Below, piece after piece: positions 1 through 53,600 of a DNA stretch of 64,000 nucleotides. Position numbers and translations under genes: made by a program. The notes beneath the pieces are model-generated. The model was given only the letters and a program-made list of their open reading frames with translations, was not told the origin of the DNA and made no database searches. The stretch's first letter is position 1. Each line of letters opens with the position of its first letter. Source of the stretch: Pterobdella sp. o SKG-2022. Its lineage: Eukaryota > Annelida > Clitellata > Hirudinida > Piscicolidae. The stretch is taken from NCBI GenBank assembly GCA_964035795.1, contig OZ038322.1, positions 3,258,264-3,322,263 on the forward strand. The letters are read 5' to 3'.

Positions 1-629
1 ATACAGTTTGAGACTATCTGGGCAGATTTTAGAGTCAATATATAGTGTAACATGGTTATATGCATTGAAAAAGATTAGAAGATATAAACTAAAAAATAGG
101 AGCTTTAATATAACAAGACACAAGCAGAGTAGTTGACTCACAAGAAGTAATTGATCCGTCAGCTGTTACATTTTTATGTGCTAAAACCTTTTTTTCTACA
201 GAAAGATTATTCGATAATAATTGCGATTAGGATTTAATTTTGCCATGATTTATTTTATTTTCTATATTTACAAACTAGTCATAACAAGTAGTAAAACCTT
301 CGATTGAAGCATGCACAAGCTCCCACGTGCTCCCATCCTTCCCATGGCTCTGATTCATAGTCTTCAAACATTTAATTCATAATGTGTTTGAAATTCATTG
401 CAATACATCGCAAGTTATGAATAATTCATCAAGCCAATTACTGAAATAATAAAATTTTTTTCTTTGTTTCGCCCAGAAGTTGGCGTTTGTTATTATACGG
501 GTATTTTTAAAACTGAAAACATAGGTTTTCTATATTTAGCTTCATTAGAAAATTATTTCTGGTATAACTCTGTTGCTCTAAGCTATATTAAAAAATAATA
601 CTTTACATTTTGCCATCCAAAATGTTCAG
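1..629. other. AT-rich non-coding stretch, probably intron of the sHSP gene
   Basis: No supported exon, RNA gene or repeat was seen here. The right edge ends in a splice acceptor (ttcag at 625-629) that opens the first visible sHSP exon, so most of this stretch is probably intron, with the 5' exons lying further left outside the window. Confidence 0.5.
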
Positions 630-1895
630 ATCGTGGATAACCAGTTGGAACTGAATGCACAGTGTTTGGATGACCAAGAGAATGCAGTGTACAGAAAAAC
701 AATGGTGCGTAGGATAGACTTGCCAGAAACAGTAGATTCGTCAAAGGTGGATTGTGTCATGACTGAAGATGGCATTTTGACTGTTTCCATGCCATTCTTT
801 CTGCCTAAATCTCCTCCAAAACCCGTCACACCCAGCCCTGGCCTGGTGCCCATAGTCACTGACGATGATGGCCAACGATACATCCGGCTCGAAATCCCCA
901 TCGGACCTGACTTCACTATCGACGATGTTAAAGTGGGCTGGTTTGGCTTGTTGAACGATTAAAAAATGCAAAGTTTTTTATTATAGATATTCAGATAAGT
1001 AAAATTTGTTGATATAATATATAATATTTTAAAAAAGCCAATGAGTTATTTCTTACTGAATGTTCAAAAAGCAATCCTAGCATCTAAGACTTTCTAATTA
1101 AACATTAACAGCAAACACGTATAACGATTTAGAATGATTCTCACTCTGAATACGTGGTGATTGTCAGGTCACAAGCGAGGGGCACTCATTGTTGGTGAGA
1201 GCGTGGTACGAGGCTGAGGTGGGTGTGAGTGGCAAGCAGGTCACTCGAAGAGAGCTGAAGAAAGAGTTCAGAATTCCTGAGAGTATCCAGGTCGTTCAAC
1301 CTTTTATACAAGTATCTCTGTTAGTAATGCTCCCCTGCTGTATCCCTGTTACTAATGTTTTGAGATAAGAAGGTAATCTAATGTATCTTTAGTGCTAATG
1401 TTTCAAGATGATCAAGACTGATGATAATAATCTTTGAACTAAGTGTAACTTCTTTATCGTTCAAGTTCAAATTCGATTTTCACGCAATGTCAAATAGTTC
1501 GCAATTTTATCGTTGCATACCTATGTTTGAAAATATCCTTCATAAAAACTAGTTTTGTTATGTTAAAGTACAAAAAATTTTGATACCATTACCATGACTG
1601 ATGATTTCAAAAAGCTTTGTACTCTAATGTGTATAATGAACTAGTCTTTGTATTTTTCTCTTATCGATTGTTGTCTTCGATTGAGAAAATTCTTTTTTAT
1701 GCGATCAACACCAACATCACAAACGCCCACAAATAATTTATGAAACCATCTTCCAACCATCTCCATCACACACAGGTGGAATCGATTCGTTACGACTTGA
1801 CTTCCACAGGAGTGCTGCAGATTGAAATCCATCTGGCTCCCCTGAAGGAACCTTATGTTTGCTACGTTGACACCGAAGACTTGCCCACCAGATAG
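630..1895 (+). CDS. Small heat shock protein with two alpha-crystallin domains (3' part)
   Basis: Three exons join in phase 0: 630-932 (101 codons), 1168-1290 (41 codons) and 1776-1895 (39 codons plus TAG), giving 181 C-terminal residues. The first exon holds the end of one alpha-crystallin domain (MTEDGILTVSMP, the usual 'dGvLtv.aP' strand) and, after a Pro-rich linker, the start of a second domain (RYIRLEIPIGPDFTIDDVKV). The next two exons complete it (EGHSLLVRA, RRELKKEFRIPESI, TGVLQIEIHLAP). Members are ATP-independent holdase chaperones that bind unfolding proteins in the cytosol. Two such domains in one chain are known from flatworm and tunicate sHSPs. The 5' exons with the start codon and the first strands of domain 1 are outside the window. 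No frameshift is seen. Confidence 0.85.
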
Positions 1896-3251
1896 TATCT
1901 GGCGTGCATTAGTTATTATGGAAAGATTGTTTAAGCGAGTCTTCAATATGAGACAAATTTTTTTAAAATTCACAAGTAATTGTAAATTTGAATTTTTCTG
2001 GAAGGTCTTTTGCAGAGCTTTAATTATTTATTTTTTTTCATTTTCATGAAGTTATTTTGAATTCAGCGGAGTTTTAAGGAAATTTAAATTTACATGTAAC
2101 TTATTTATTATTCTCAAGAAAAAATACATAATTGAGAATAGGAAAATTTGGCTGCAACTGTTTCAAGTGAATTATGAAAAATTGTTTGAAAAATTCGGAA
2201 TTTCGCACGGTCGCCTCTTAAATCATATAAAGCGAGTCATAAAGATGCAAGTGTAATCACAACTATAATATTGAAGACCTTATATATTCTGGGCCTTTTG
2301 CTTTTCATTTTATTTTCAATTTTTTCAATTATTCAACACATTGTTATGCTTTACTTAATTTATAAATGCTTTTTCTATTTATAAATTAATTTTTTTTGTT
2401 TCATACATAAAAGTACAAAAAAAGAAGAAAAATCTACAAGAAGAGTTATTTTCGTATATTCTAATTGTCATAATTGGATATACAAACGAGTGTTTTCAAA
2501 ATTTTGACTATCCTTATGCGATATTAATATGTGGCTTCATTCAGGTCGATAAAACTAGTTGTAAAAGCAAGCTTCGATCTGATATACTTTGTTTTTAATT
2601 TATGAAATTACCATTCCACGGACAATCATAGCTTTTTATGAAATTTCGCTTCAAGTACAACATAAGCTTGAGTGTTTGCAACTTTTATAATAAAGCCTTA
2701 ACAACTGCCTTCTAAATGTTGTCAAAACAAACAAATAACAAACATTAATATAGTGGGATAAAACTGTCTGCAAGACAACTTTCAAAAGCAAATTTCAAAA
2801 ACCTTCAACCATATAAAGTTTTGATCTGAAATGGCTAATAGTTTTAATGGATGTCTATGCTAAAAATTAATTTTTTTTATTTAAAGAGAAACAAACAAAT
2901 AATTATATATGGTAAGAAAACTGGTGTAGCATGAAGTCTAACCCAGACCTGCATTTAAATTCTCAAACTGCGAATTAGTGGTCAACTTTTTTGATTCATT
3001 CAAACCAATTCCTTATACTGTCGTTGTAATTTATTTTTTAAATATAGGAATGGTAAAGTTTGTGAAGCTATAAGACAATTTTTTTAACGCAATAACTGAA
3101 ATTTTATGAATAGCTTTGAATGGACTATATCAAAAAGTTTGATAACGAAGCTCAACAAATGAATTGAAAAATAAAAAAATTTAAAAAGTTAAGTTTATAT
3201 TCTTTCTTGTTTACAATTGTTTTATCGTTTTCCTTGTGTGGTTGCTTTAAA
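1896..3251. other. AT-rich intergenic stretch
   Basis: Between the sHSP stop and the MAK16 start only AT-rich sequence with homopolymer runs is seen. It must hold the sHSP 3' end and the MAK16 promoter, but no convincing polyadenylation signal or promoter motif could be fixed. Confidence 0.4.
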
Positions 3252-5686
3252 ATGGATGATGTAAATAAATGCTTATTAAATTATTTCATTATGAAAATAA
3301 AATATAAAGTGAGATTTTTAAAGTTAAACATGAAACTTTTCAGGTTGTGTGGAGCACATTGAATTCCAGTCACTGCTCATTCCGATCTGTGTTGGCATTT
3401 GTGCTTAGCATCGATATTTAAACTATTTCCAAATTTTATTGTTACTAAATACTTTATAGTAATTATCGTTTTCACTACAAAATGGCAGAGTAAAATTTTA
3501 TCCATGTTAATTGTTCAAAATGTATAAATTCTAACAACATAATAGTGTGAATCACAACAAAACAGGACAGTAAGTCAAAAGTTTTGCCGCAATGAGTACA
3601 ACCTTACAGGGCTTTGTAATCGTCGCATGTGTCCTTTGGCCAATAGTCGTTATGCCACTGTGAGAGAGAACCAGGGTAGGTTGAGTGCTTGAGGGGCTAT
3701 AGGATGATTATATTTTTTGGGATCAAAGTATCTATATGTTTATGATGGTGGTTTAATTCAAATATTTTTTTCAGTTCTTCAAATGAACTAAATACAACAT
3801 TGGAACATCATACGCAGGTATATGCTACTTGTATATAAAGACAGTAGAAAGAAGTGCATTTCCAAGAAACATGTGGGAAAAAGTGAAGTTGAGTCGAGAC
3901 TTCACCAAGGCATTACAACAAATTGATGAGAACCTCATATATTGGCCCAGGTGTTTATTGATCTTCTCTTGCAAGTATTATATTACTACAATCATGATTC
4001 ATTATTCGATTAATATTATTATTTTTGTCATCATTGTTCAGTAGTATGTTATCAATTACTTTCAACATCATAATTGAATGCACACCACTACTCAGCATTT
4101 TGATTCACAAATGCAAGCAAAGGTACACAAGGATCATGCAGTACTTGTACAGGATCAGGAAGCTCACCCTCAAAAGACAGTAAGCTTTCATGAAATTTAA
4201 ATTCATAACAATGATTCATTTCTTAATTTATGTTGGGAGAATGAAAATGGTATAGGAATCCAAGCTATAAAATGTATGATGCACCACTTCAGGAAGAAGA
4301 TAGTGCCGATCAACAGCAAGCTGGAAAGGAGGGAGACTAGGAGAGAGGTACATATATATTGTTTTAATTAATATAAATTTAATAGGAAATGGTGTTGAAA
4401 TTAGAATTTTGAAATATTTGCCATCTATCATGTTATGATTTCGATATAAAAATGTAAACATTTTTGCTTCAAACACATTAACTTGAAATGAAACTATATA
4501 TTGAAGTTTTTATACCATTTCTTATATTCCATATGACCCTGGAGTGAATATATTAAACCACTTAGGCAAAAGCATTGGTGGCAGCACAGTTGGACAATGC
4601 AATTGAGAAGGAGTTGCTGCAAAGACTACAGACTGGAAAGGTATTTTACATATTCTGTTAGTCAACATTTTCAGTATCATATAACTAGCTGTTTAACTAA
4701 ACTAGCCTATTAACAAAAACTATTTAAATCAAACACTTTTTTGTTGGTCTTTAAGTTTGTATACTTGATAATGTGAGTTCAACTTACAAAAAGCTTCGTA
4801 TTATTATTTGGTTAATAAAAGTGTCTGTTTAAATAGTTTATAAAACTAGCTGCTTTATTTTGAAATGTTTTATAAATACACAAACTTTTTTCTAAGTTTT
4901 GTTATACTACTACCAGTAAATTAATATAAGACTTAACTTTAAGTCAAAGGTTGTAGTTTTTTATAAATGTGTTTAAAAAGTCATTGTAAGCTGAAGTTAT
5001 TTTTTAAAATTCCAAAAAAAAACATGTAATGTCAAAAATTATCAACAATGTATCAACAATATATGCTGTAAAACACATGACCCCATAAAAATGGGATTAT
5101 AAAAACGATGTGTGATGTTGATGATGAGAATGAATAACACAACAGTATGGAGAGATCTACAACTTCCCACAACACTCATACAACCAAGTGATGGATGAGA
5201 TTCAGGTGGAGGAAGAAGGAGAAGAGGAGGGGGAGGAGGAGGAAGATGAAGAGGAGAGGGAATTCGTTGAGGATTTGGATGAGAGTGATTTGTCAGATAT
5301 TGAAGTTGGTTTTGTGTGTTTGTCGTATTATTGATGGTTGAAATATTGTGGTAGTTTTTTTTAGTTCACAACAAGCTAAAAGTTTAGTTTCACTTATTGC
5401 ATGTAGGTTTCAGAACCACAGATGCTATTTTGAGTTTTTCAATACTACATAGTTTCAATAATAACTTCAATGGATTAGACTAAAAAATAATGATTTTCTT
5501 CATAGATTTAATATTAATTTTGTTTCAAAGGAGTTGGAGTTGAATGATGAATCGGAAAAAGAAGAGGAAGAAGATGAAGAAGACAAACAAATGAAGAAAT
5601 CGAAAAAAGCAAGGTTACAAATCGAATACGACCAAGAAGAAAGAAAACAAACAGCCCAGCAAAAACTCACCAATGTCAACTTTTAA
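3252..5686 (+). CDS. MAK16: MAK16, nucleolar 60S ribosome-biogenesis factor
   Basis: Nine coding exons join in consistent phase: 3252-3260, 3344-3390, 3566-3675, 3818-3950, 4096-4179, 4293-4347, 4566-4640, 5146-5304 and 5531-5686. They give 275 residues plus TAA. MAK16 acts in the nucleolus in maturation of the large ribosomal subunit. The diagnostic parts are the Cys-rich N-terminus ([11 protein letters not shown], then [14 protein letters not shown]), [54 protein letters not shown] and YGEIYNFP, followed by a glutamate-rich acidic tract and [14 protein letters not shown], all in family order. Length is slightly below the roughly 300 residues of vertebrate MAK16. The start codon sits in a nine-base exon (Met-Asp-Asp) ending at a GTAAAT donor, which matches the family's short N-terminus before the 'DV-W' motif. 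Intact. Confidence 0.95.
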
Positions 5687-5729
5687 TCTTTTTTTTACCC
5701 TTTAAATACTACTTTTTTTGTGATTGCGA

Positions 5730-5735
5730 AATAAA
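5730..5735 (+). terminator. Polyadenylation signal of MAK16
   Basis: An AATAAA hexamer lies 44 bases past the MAK16 stop codon in an AT-rich 3' UTR, at the expected distance for cleavage around 5750. Confidence 0.6.
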
Positions 5736-5824
5736 ATTTCAAAAATTATCTTTGTATTAAATTTATATTTTTACGATATCTTGAATAGGAAATTCTTTTC
5801 ATTATATTATATTTCTATTCTTTC

Positions 5825-6592
5825 ATGGAGTGACTCCATGCATCTTAAACTTAATCATTCTAAATTTAACTATCTATCTTTCTAAGTCCAAATCTCTTCT
5901 TTCCTCTCTCCCTCCCATTATAATCTCTGACGTTACTATCTATCCCTCTTCCACTATTCGCTGTCTTGGCTTTTTCCTTGATTCCTCCCTTTCTTTTAAG
6001 CCTCAAATTCTCTCTGTTGCTTTTTCTTGTTTTTTCATCAATTACGTCGTATCAAACAGATCTCGATGATGCCTCTCTTGAGCTTCTTGTCTGCTCTCTT
6101 GTTCTTTCCCGACTTTATTACTGCAACTCTTTGTACTTTAATCTTTCTACATCTACTCTCTACCCTCTTACTAAAGTTTTCAACTCTGCTGCACGCCTGG
6201 TTTCTCATACTCCTAAATTCTCCCATACCTCTCCATCTCTTGTCGATCTTCACTGGCTACCTCTTCACTTTCGCTCTTTCTTTAAAATCTGTTTTCTCAT
6301 GTATACAATTTTTTATTCTACTTTGCCTTCCTATCTTTCTAATCTCTTACTACCTCCTAAACGTGCCAGCCTACGGTCCTCTACTCATTCTCAACTATTC
6401 TTTATCTCTCTCTCACTCCTATGCTAAATCTGCTTTTTCTTTTTCTGGAACTCTCTTCCTCCTAATCTCAAATCATCTTCCTATCCCTCTTTTCTTAAAA
6501 ACCTAAAAACTTTTTTTAAGCAGTTCATAGATGAGCGCCTCTAAACGATGCGTAAGAGACGCTATATAAATAAATCATTATTATTATTATAT
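5825..6592 (+). mobile_element. 5'-truncated L2-like LINE (dead)
   Basis: The C-terminal third of a LINE reverse transcriptase can be read across two frames. Hallmarks are IRCLGFFLDSSLSF, VLSRLYYCNSLYF, NSAARLVSHTPKFSH, LVDLHWLPLHFRSFFK and LPSYLSNLLLP, the conserved block of L2/CR1-type LINEs. A frame change near 6030 and later stops show it is inactive. The 3' UTR (agacgctatataaataaatc) and a terminal (ATT)n tail at about 6575-6592 are typical of these LINEs and fix the plus orientation. It lies between the tail-to-tail genes MAK16 and spectraplakin. Confidence 0.85.
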
Positions 6593-7520
6593 TATACTCA
6601 AATGAGAATACTTTCACTAAGATCCCAAAATAATAATTGAAACAACAGATTAGCTAAATGGACAGATGCTCTAAAATTATTGCATCAACAATCAACCTGG
6701 AAATTTAAAATATAGTCAATTTGCAATAAAGTACTAAAAAAAAGGTTTCGAGGCTTTTATTGAAAGGGTCACATGATCGTGTGCCTTAGAAAGTGAGACA
6801 AGCATGCAAAACTATATGGATATTTATATATATTAAAATGAAAAGTATTATCAAACAAATTGATATAATAATACGGACAGTTGACTAAAAACCTATTTTG
6901 TGGCAGCTAATAAATGTAGCGGTTGAAAGCTTTACGGATGATTAAAGCGTACTGTAGAATGTGGGATAGATTTATGAAATTAATCTATGAATGGCTTAAA
7001 TTACGTTATTATGAAGATCAGATGTAAAAATGACGTGTTATGTTATTAAACAGTAGAGATCATGAATAATGTTTTAGTGTTAAAGAATGGGCGTGGTGTT
7101 AATTAATTATAAATAAATGATGAAATGTAGATGTGATGAATGGAAATGTGAACTATCATAAGCATCTCCACATCGAGCCATAATAAGTTCAATGACTTCA
7201 AAAATAAATATGAGTCCAAAACAAATATTTACAAATAAAAATGTTTCTTAACAATATTTCATTTTTCAAAACAATATACCGAATTTGAACATGCTAAAAA
7301 GAATCTTGAAAAAAATACAAGCTGGAACTTTGAAGAGAATGTAGGCATACCATAAATAAATTTGAAATTTTTTCATTCTTAAAATAACTGCGAAATGATT
7401 GCTAAAAAGAGTCTTCAAAATAAATTATTTGCCAAAAATATGAAAAAAATTAGAATTTTGCACTTTTTATAAAAAAACGAACAAGAATACAAATGTGGAT
7501 AACTATACGATCTCGATTGA
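6593..7520. other. AT-rich intergenic stretch
   Basis: Nothing coding or repetitive is recognised. It should contain the 3' UTR of the minus-strand spectraplakin, whose stop codon is at 7521-7523, but no clear polyadenylation hexamer on that strand was found. Confidence 0.4.
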
Positions 7521-47263
<39,743 letters not shown>

Positions 47264-50200
47264 CTCTGTAAAATTCCAGGGATGATTACTTTTGGTTATT
47301 AAGTAACATTTGAAAGTATTGTGTAATAAACATATACGCATCAACGTTTTGATGTTTCAACACTTCATGATTTTATAATTAAAACTAAGATTTTTCATTA
47401 TCATCATAATCATCGTTTTACTTGCGTTTTCATTCTAGCATAGGTTGGATAACATAGTTATTATTTCGTCGTGAATGATGATAAATTTGAATTGAAGTAT
47501 ACCTAATTAAAAAATCTTGAGCACTTCTACGTTGAACTTTTTGAATTTATGTTCAACAGCAATATAAATACTGATTAGCTTCCTGAATACTTGCGATGAT
47601 TAAATCCTGTTCTGTTTGGAAATGATGACGTTGAAGGTTTACAGTAATATATTGTGAGAGGTTGATCTTGATTTGATGTTTCTTTGATGTTATAATAATA
47701 TGAAGACTTGTTCTGTTCAATACAACGTATCAATATTCTCTTTACTGATGCCGTAGTACTTTATCTTTCGACTGGCGTAACCTTCAATCGTTTCATAAAG
47801 GTATTTATAATTTTAAAATAATGAATCAGACTAAGTGTGATAAATTTTAAGTGTTTTCTTCAAATATTATCAAATAACATATAATAGCCAAATAAAATTA
47901 GTATCTAATTTTTAGAGACATTATTTTTTTAATCGAATAAATAAATTGTTAATCTCCACAACTTCAGGTATCATATGATGTCTTAAAATCTACACCTGAA
48001 AACATAATGATGGCTTATAGAAAAATAAATGAGGATGGATTCCACGGCTAATAGAAATATAAACAATGATGAAGTACATGGTTACTTAAAGAAAAAATAA
48101 GGGTGAATTACTTATAATGGAAATGCAGCTGATGCCCTTGTAAACCTGTGTGATGGGGGTGGTTGTGGTGGGGGCATTATTGATTTGTAGACTATGTACA
48201 TTATTTAAAACATTTTTGCATGAAATAATTAAAATGTTTATATATCGGTGGCTTATAGGTTGAAAAATTTGAACATTGTACAATGACATTGAAGATATTC
48301 ATTTTGTCCCCTGAACTGATTAACACTTATAAGTATTGCATCTTTTCATGTAAATTTAAATCATAGTTGGCAAAATTAAATGAAAGCGATTTTTGTGAAA
48401 ACACAAAAGCTAAATATAACTGAAAATGTTTTTTGAAACCAGAAATTAATAACAGTTTATGCAATATGAAGATGATTGTAACGATATATGAATTCATGGT
48501 GTGTAGTTCAAGCTTATTTAATGCAGTGTTATATTCTTTAATATTCCATACATAAATTTAAAAAAAATTTTAATTAACTTTTATTTTTGTTTTAATGCCA
48601 TTAAAAACGGTGAAAATGCTTTCAAAATTTAAAATAATGACATTTTTTAATTTTCCATTAATCACGAAAGAATACAACACACCGGACACATAATATGATA
48701 TGACTCATCGCCATATGTTGCATCAAGCCTCCTAACTGTTACGCATGTATATGATTTTTTATCACCTTGCACTACCTACCATATATATTTATAAAATTTT
48801 ATGAATAGTTTACATTGAATATATTTTTTTGAAATCATGATAAAACGAATGCTTCAATACATTAATTAATTTTTTGAAACTTTAATTCATAATAGAAATT
48901 GTACAGTTTTGAGTTAATGATTATATTACACTTGTATCTTATTATAGATATGTACAATGTCAATTCATTTTATACACATTTTTGTATGATTCCTCAATAA
49001 CTTTATATAAAATTTTAAAAAAATATTGTGAGAATAAAAATTCTCAAAAAATATTGTTTTAAATCATATATAAAAGAGCAAAAATCCTTTTATTTAGAAA
49101 CTTATAAATTATTTTAAAATAATAATTATGCCAAGAATTTTATTAACTATTTATGTTTTTATAAGCTTTAGGTTACTGAACTGAAGTATTTCATAATTGT
49201 TATAGATTGTTTGAATATTCATAATATAATAATATTAGGACTAAAATTGAAAACTGATTTGAGACATGTGTTTTTTTAAAAATATTGAAATTGAACACAT
49301 TCATGAAATGATTATAACTTTTCAAAAATAAGAAACTTATAAAATAAACTTCTTTTCCTGTAACAAAAACATGTACTATTTATACATCATAGCCTTATTT
49401 ATTAATGGATAAATTAACTAGCTTAAAACTTTCATGAAAATAATCAAAAAAATAAAAAACTAGTATTAAAATTTTGATAAAAGTCATTTAAAGTTAATTC
49501 ACAATTAAAATGTAATTACTATGCAAAAACATTTGAATATATAATGATATATTCATAACTGGAAGCCCAAAATTTCACAATTATAATGAAAATCAAAATT
49601 GAATAATAATATAGTAAAAAAAAATTAAATTTTATGCATCAAATTTTTTTAAAATACCTTTTAAAATGACTATTCATAGGTGAATGAAAGTGAAAATTAA
49701 AAATAAAAATTAATAAAATTATAACTTACTTTTTAGCGAAATTAATATAATCAATCAAAATATTTACAATAATTTGAAGCATACTTAATCTAAATTAGAG
49801 AAGGGCAGTAGCCGAATCATCGAAATGTTAAACAAAGTATTACTAAAAACCACGTTAGCAATATCTTTAATACATATTCAACTTAGAATTAAATAAATGT
49901 AAAGTTCATTAAAAAAGGATAACTTTTATATGAATTCTTTTCAGCATAAACAATATTTTTGTTAATATACTTTAAAAAAGACAATATCAATGATTTTTCG
50001 CATCTCACTATGAGTGAAATATAAAAAGTTAATTATAAGCTTTTTTCAATATAATTTTTTGTGAGTTTCTAAATGGATTGTTTTATCAGCCTAGTCTTAT
50101 CAAGCTAGGTTCGGAAGAAAGGTATTTTATAGGAAAAGAAAGCGTTCTAGGAACGACACTTGACAGTTTGATAATGAGATTTTGCCTATACGGAATGCTG

Positions 50201-50622
50201 TGAAAAGTGAAAAAAACACAGTAGTAATGTTTTTTATCATATGACTGACTGTGAACGATTAAGCCTTGAAATAAAAATGAAATAAACGGTCATTAATTGT
50301 TATAATTCTTATTTATTTTTCAAAAAAGAATTTTTAATTACATTTTTTAAAAATGGTAAAAACTTACTTTCTTAAATTACTTTTGTTAAATCTTGTCCAC
50401 TTAAAAGTAAACCTTTTAAAGTAGATAAGCTAAAAAATGAATTTTCTAAACTTATGTATCATGTTCCAGTTTTCCTTTTGTTTATTTAATTGTAATTTCA
50501 ATTTTTATATAAATTCAAGTGAAACTCGTCGGCTTTTAGGTAATTTCTTAAAACAAAAGAAATAGAAAATGTAAATTCAAAATATTCATTGAATATTGAA
50601 CAGTTAAACATTTTTTGAAGGT
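47264..50622. other. AT-rich stretch between divergent spectraplakin and RYK
   Basis: Very AT-rich, with no reading frame, RNA gene or repeat family I can support. Both genes point away from it, so it should hold 5' exons and promoters of one or both. The RYK signal-peptide exon was looked for and not found. Confidence 0.4.
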
Positions 50623-50630
50623 TTGATGGA

Positions 50631-53600
50631 AGATTTGTACTATGTTAGGAATGGAACGCTAAATTTAAACGCTTTGAAACTAACTTTACCAGTGCCAGTA
50701 CATGTTCATGAAGTATATTTTGCATGGGATGCTACTCCTAAAAACCCACACAGAGTAATCTTTTCGCTTTGTCATTTTGGTCTAAATTTTTAATTTCAAT
50801 TTTTCCAATTATGATTTATATTAATTTTTTGTGTTTAATGTTATACATTTATTTTTATACATCTTTTTTAAGCTAACTAATTAATATTTTTTCTACTGAA
50901 ATAATTGCAATTTCAGCTTGGTTATAGTTTAGCATTCCACAACCTCAAGCCCCCTTCCATCAACATGCCAACATGTGACATACCCATGGGAGGCACTTTG
51001 CCCACTCACAAGTCAGGTTGGTCTTTATTTTTTTTGCTTTAATAAAAAGCATCATTATTTATTCCAAAGTAAGTACACAGTTTGGTTTCATCAAAGTGTG
51101 CTATTACAAAATTTGATGTTAAAAACTGATAGCTATTTTTAAATATTTATTCTAATAAAAGCTCTGTTACTGATAAATTTCAACCATTTCCATATGTTTA
51201 AATTTTGCATAATTTATATACAAAACATTCGATTTTATTTCATTGCTATAAAATCTTCCTAGTTGTAGGTTACCAATATTATAATACCCACAACAGTTTT
51301 CAAGGTGGCCTTCCAATGTACAGGCTTCTTTTCCACTGAGCACATCACTATGCACATCAACCTCAACACTTCTTCATATGCTCCCATCAAACTGAGAATG
51401 ACCAAATACTGCAATATATCTGTTCATGGTTCTCATTGATTTTTTAATCAGTATACATAAAGTCAAATTTATTTGCACAAATTATAATGTAATTATGTAT
51501 CAAGTTGGCGCCTTTGTCATAAATTACATGTTGAGGATTAATAGATTTATAGATTAAATTGATAAATTATTTGTTAATACAATTTTTGCAAACATTTTTA
51601 CACCATTCTTCAAATACAAACATCCTTCTCATTGCCACACAATCCATCATAGAGTATATGCTTACAGGTATAGATGACATAGGAGCTCTATGGCAACAGG
51701 ATCTTGATGCTTCTGATTCAGGTGTGTGTTCCATGCTGCTTGTCTACCATTTCAGATGCCAGTTTCAATATTCAACTGTTTTTCATATTATCAATTCACA
51801 AATTTATTCTCATATTTAACTTTTCAGAGTCATTTTATACATTTTCATTAATAAGTTTTTTGAATTTTCCACGTCAAAAATTTGCCATTTCTTTAATATG
51901 TTTTTTTAAAGCAAAAAAATTTATATTTTTCGATAAGTCTAATAATATCACGTTTTTTGATAAACTTATCGAATATTATTGCTTTTTTTGCTTCAAATAA
52001 ATGCATTTAAAAAATCTATTTTTTATATTTGTTTTTTTGGATTAAAATTTAATAGTTAAGATTATTTAGGAATTCTGAGGTCAATTTTTATAGAGCATCT
52101 CACTTATAAAGCTTCAGTCTTTTGGGCAGGCTTTAAAATCAATAAACAAAACTCAAGGTGTATATATGACCACACAGATGAATCAACGAGTGGCTTTTAC
52201 GTTGGGGTAGGTTTGATGTTTGGCTTTATTGTCGTCATATCTGTTGTCTTATCCACATGCTACCTGCATCGAACCAAGCACCATAACACTCGTAAAAATA
52301 GGTGAAAATTTGATTTCAACTTGATATTTAAGTTATGCATACAAAGAGTTTCGTTTTTGATTAAAATTTTTTGGGCGGTACATTTGTTATTTGCTAATTG
52401 ATATCTATCCTAATTTATTAATTTAAACTTTATTTTTTAATTTTTTATTTCATACAAGCAATTTTAGTTTTCAATATTATATAAAATTTCTTAGTCCTTA
52501 TTATTAAATGTATTAATGGACATTTTGCATCAGTATGGTTAGCATCCTGCGAAGTCTCAACTACAATGATGGGGGCTTCTCCAGAGGTCTCATGTTGTTT
52601 TTTATTGCATTTTATTATTTTACTTTTACTGCTATTTTTATATTATTTATTATTCAAAAATTCAATGGTTTTTTCTATCGAAAGCATCGTGAACATACTT
52701 CGATTTTTTTTTTCTATAATTTTCGGTTTTCAACTTCAAAATAAGGAGATTTTGAACTACGTATTTGAAAAAAAACTTTAGTTTTCGATAAACTGGTTCT
52801 GGAAATTTGACGTTAAACTGCACAAAATTTAGTGCCTAAAATTTAAGGCTGTTTCCTTGTTATAACCTGGATAACAGTCGACTCCGGTAGCAGGTATCGA
52901 CAAACCGATGTTTTGGTGACGTTGTCATTTGGCTTGGCGGATGATCATTCTTTTTTTGACAATGGCAAAGCAAACTGCTCAAGTGTGGGAGCAATATTAT
53001 ATTTTTGCAAATTTTCAGATTCAACACCTTTTTCGTGTTTGTTTTTCAATGCGACTGTTTGAGGTATTTATATTTTATTTTGGTCACAGCTGCAGTTTAG
53101 TTGGTACACTCCTTTGCTCTGCATCTTGCTCATTGTTTTTTGTTGCACAAGATGTTTCAAGTTTAGACTCTTAACGGGTGGGTAAAGCCACATTTTTTTA
53201 GTTGAATGCTTTCTTCATGAGATTCTTCATGTTTTTATGTAAGGCAAAATACCCGTTTTCATTGTTTTTCTGATTTTTTTCATCTTAAGCGATCTGTATA
53301 TTTTTTAATATGGCTTTTATTCTATTTTCATTAAATCTATTCCCAAGGGTTTTGTTGTAAATCTTCAATTTCATTTTTTTATCAAGATGACTTGAACCAT
53401 AGCTTGTTTCAACTTGTTTTTTCTTTTTGCTATTTTCGATTTTTTCTAGATGGTATAGTTCATGTATAGATTAGTTATGGTTACCATCAGACTGAGACTT
53501 ATGCACTCGAGTATTCTATGTTGTACAATCTATTGTTATGTATAAAGTGTAAGGTAAGGTAAGGCTCTATTAATTTTATTAGTTTATATCGCTGAACTCT

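Noticed and set aside
52929..53174. Plus-strand 81-codon frame in a RYK intron (MAWRMIILFLTM...)
   Set aside because: No RYK homology, no matching splice phases and no recognisable domain; treated as chance.
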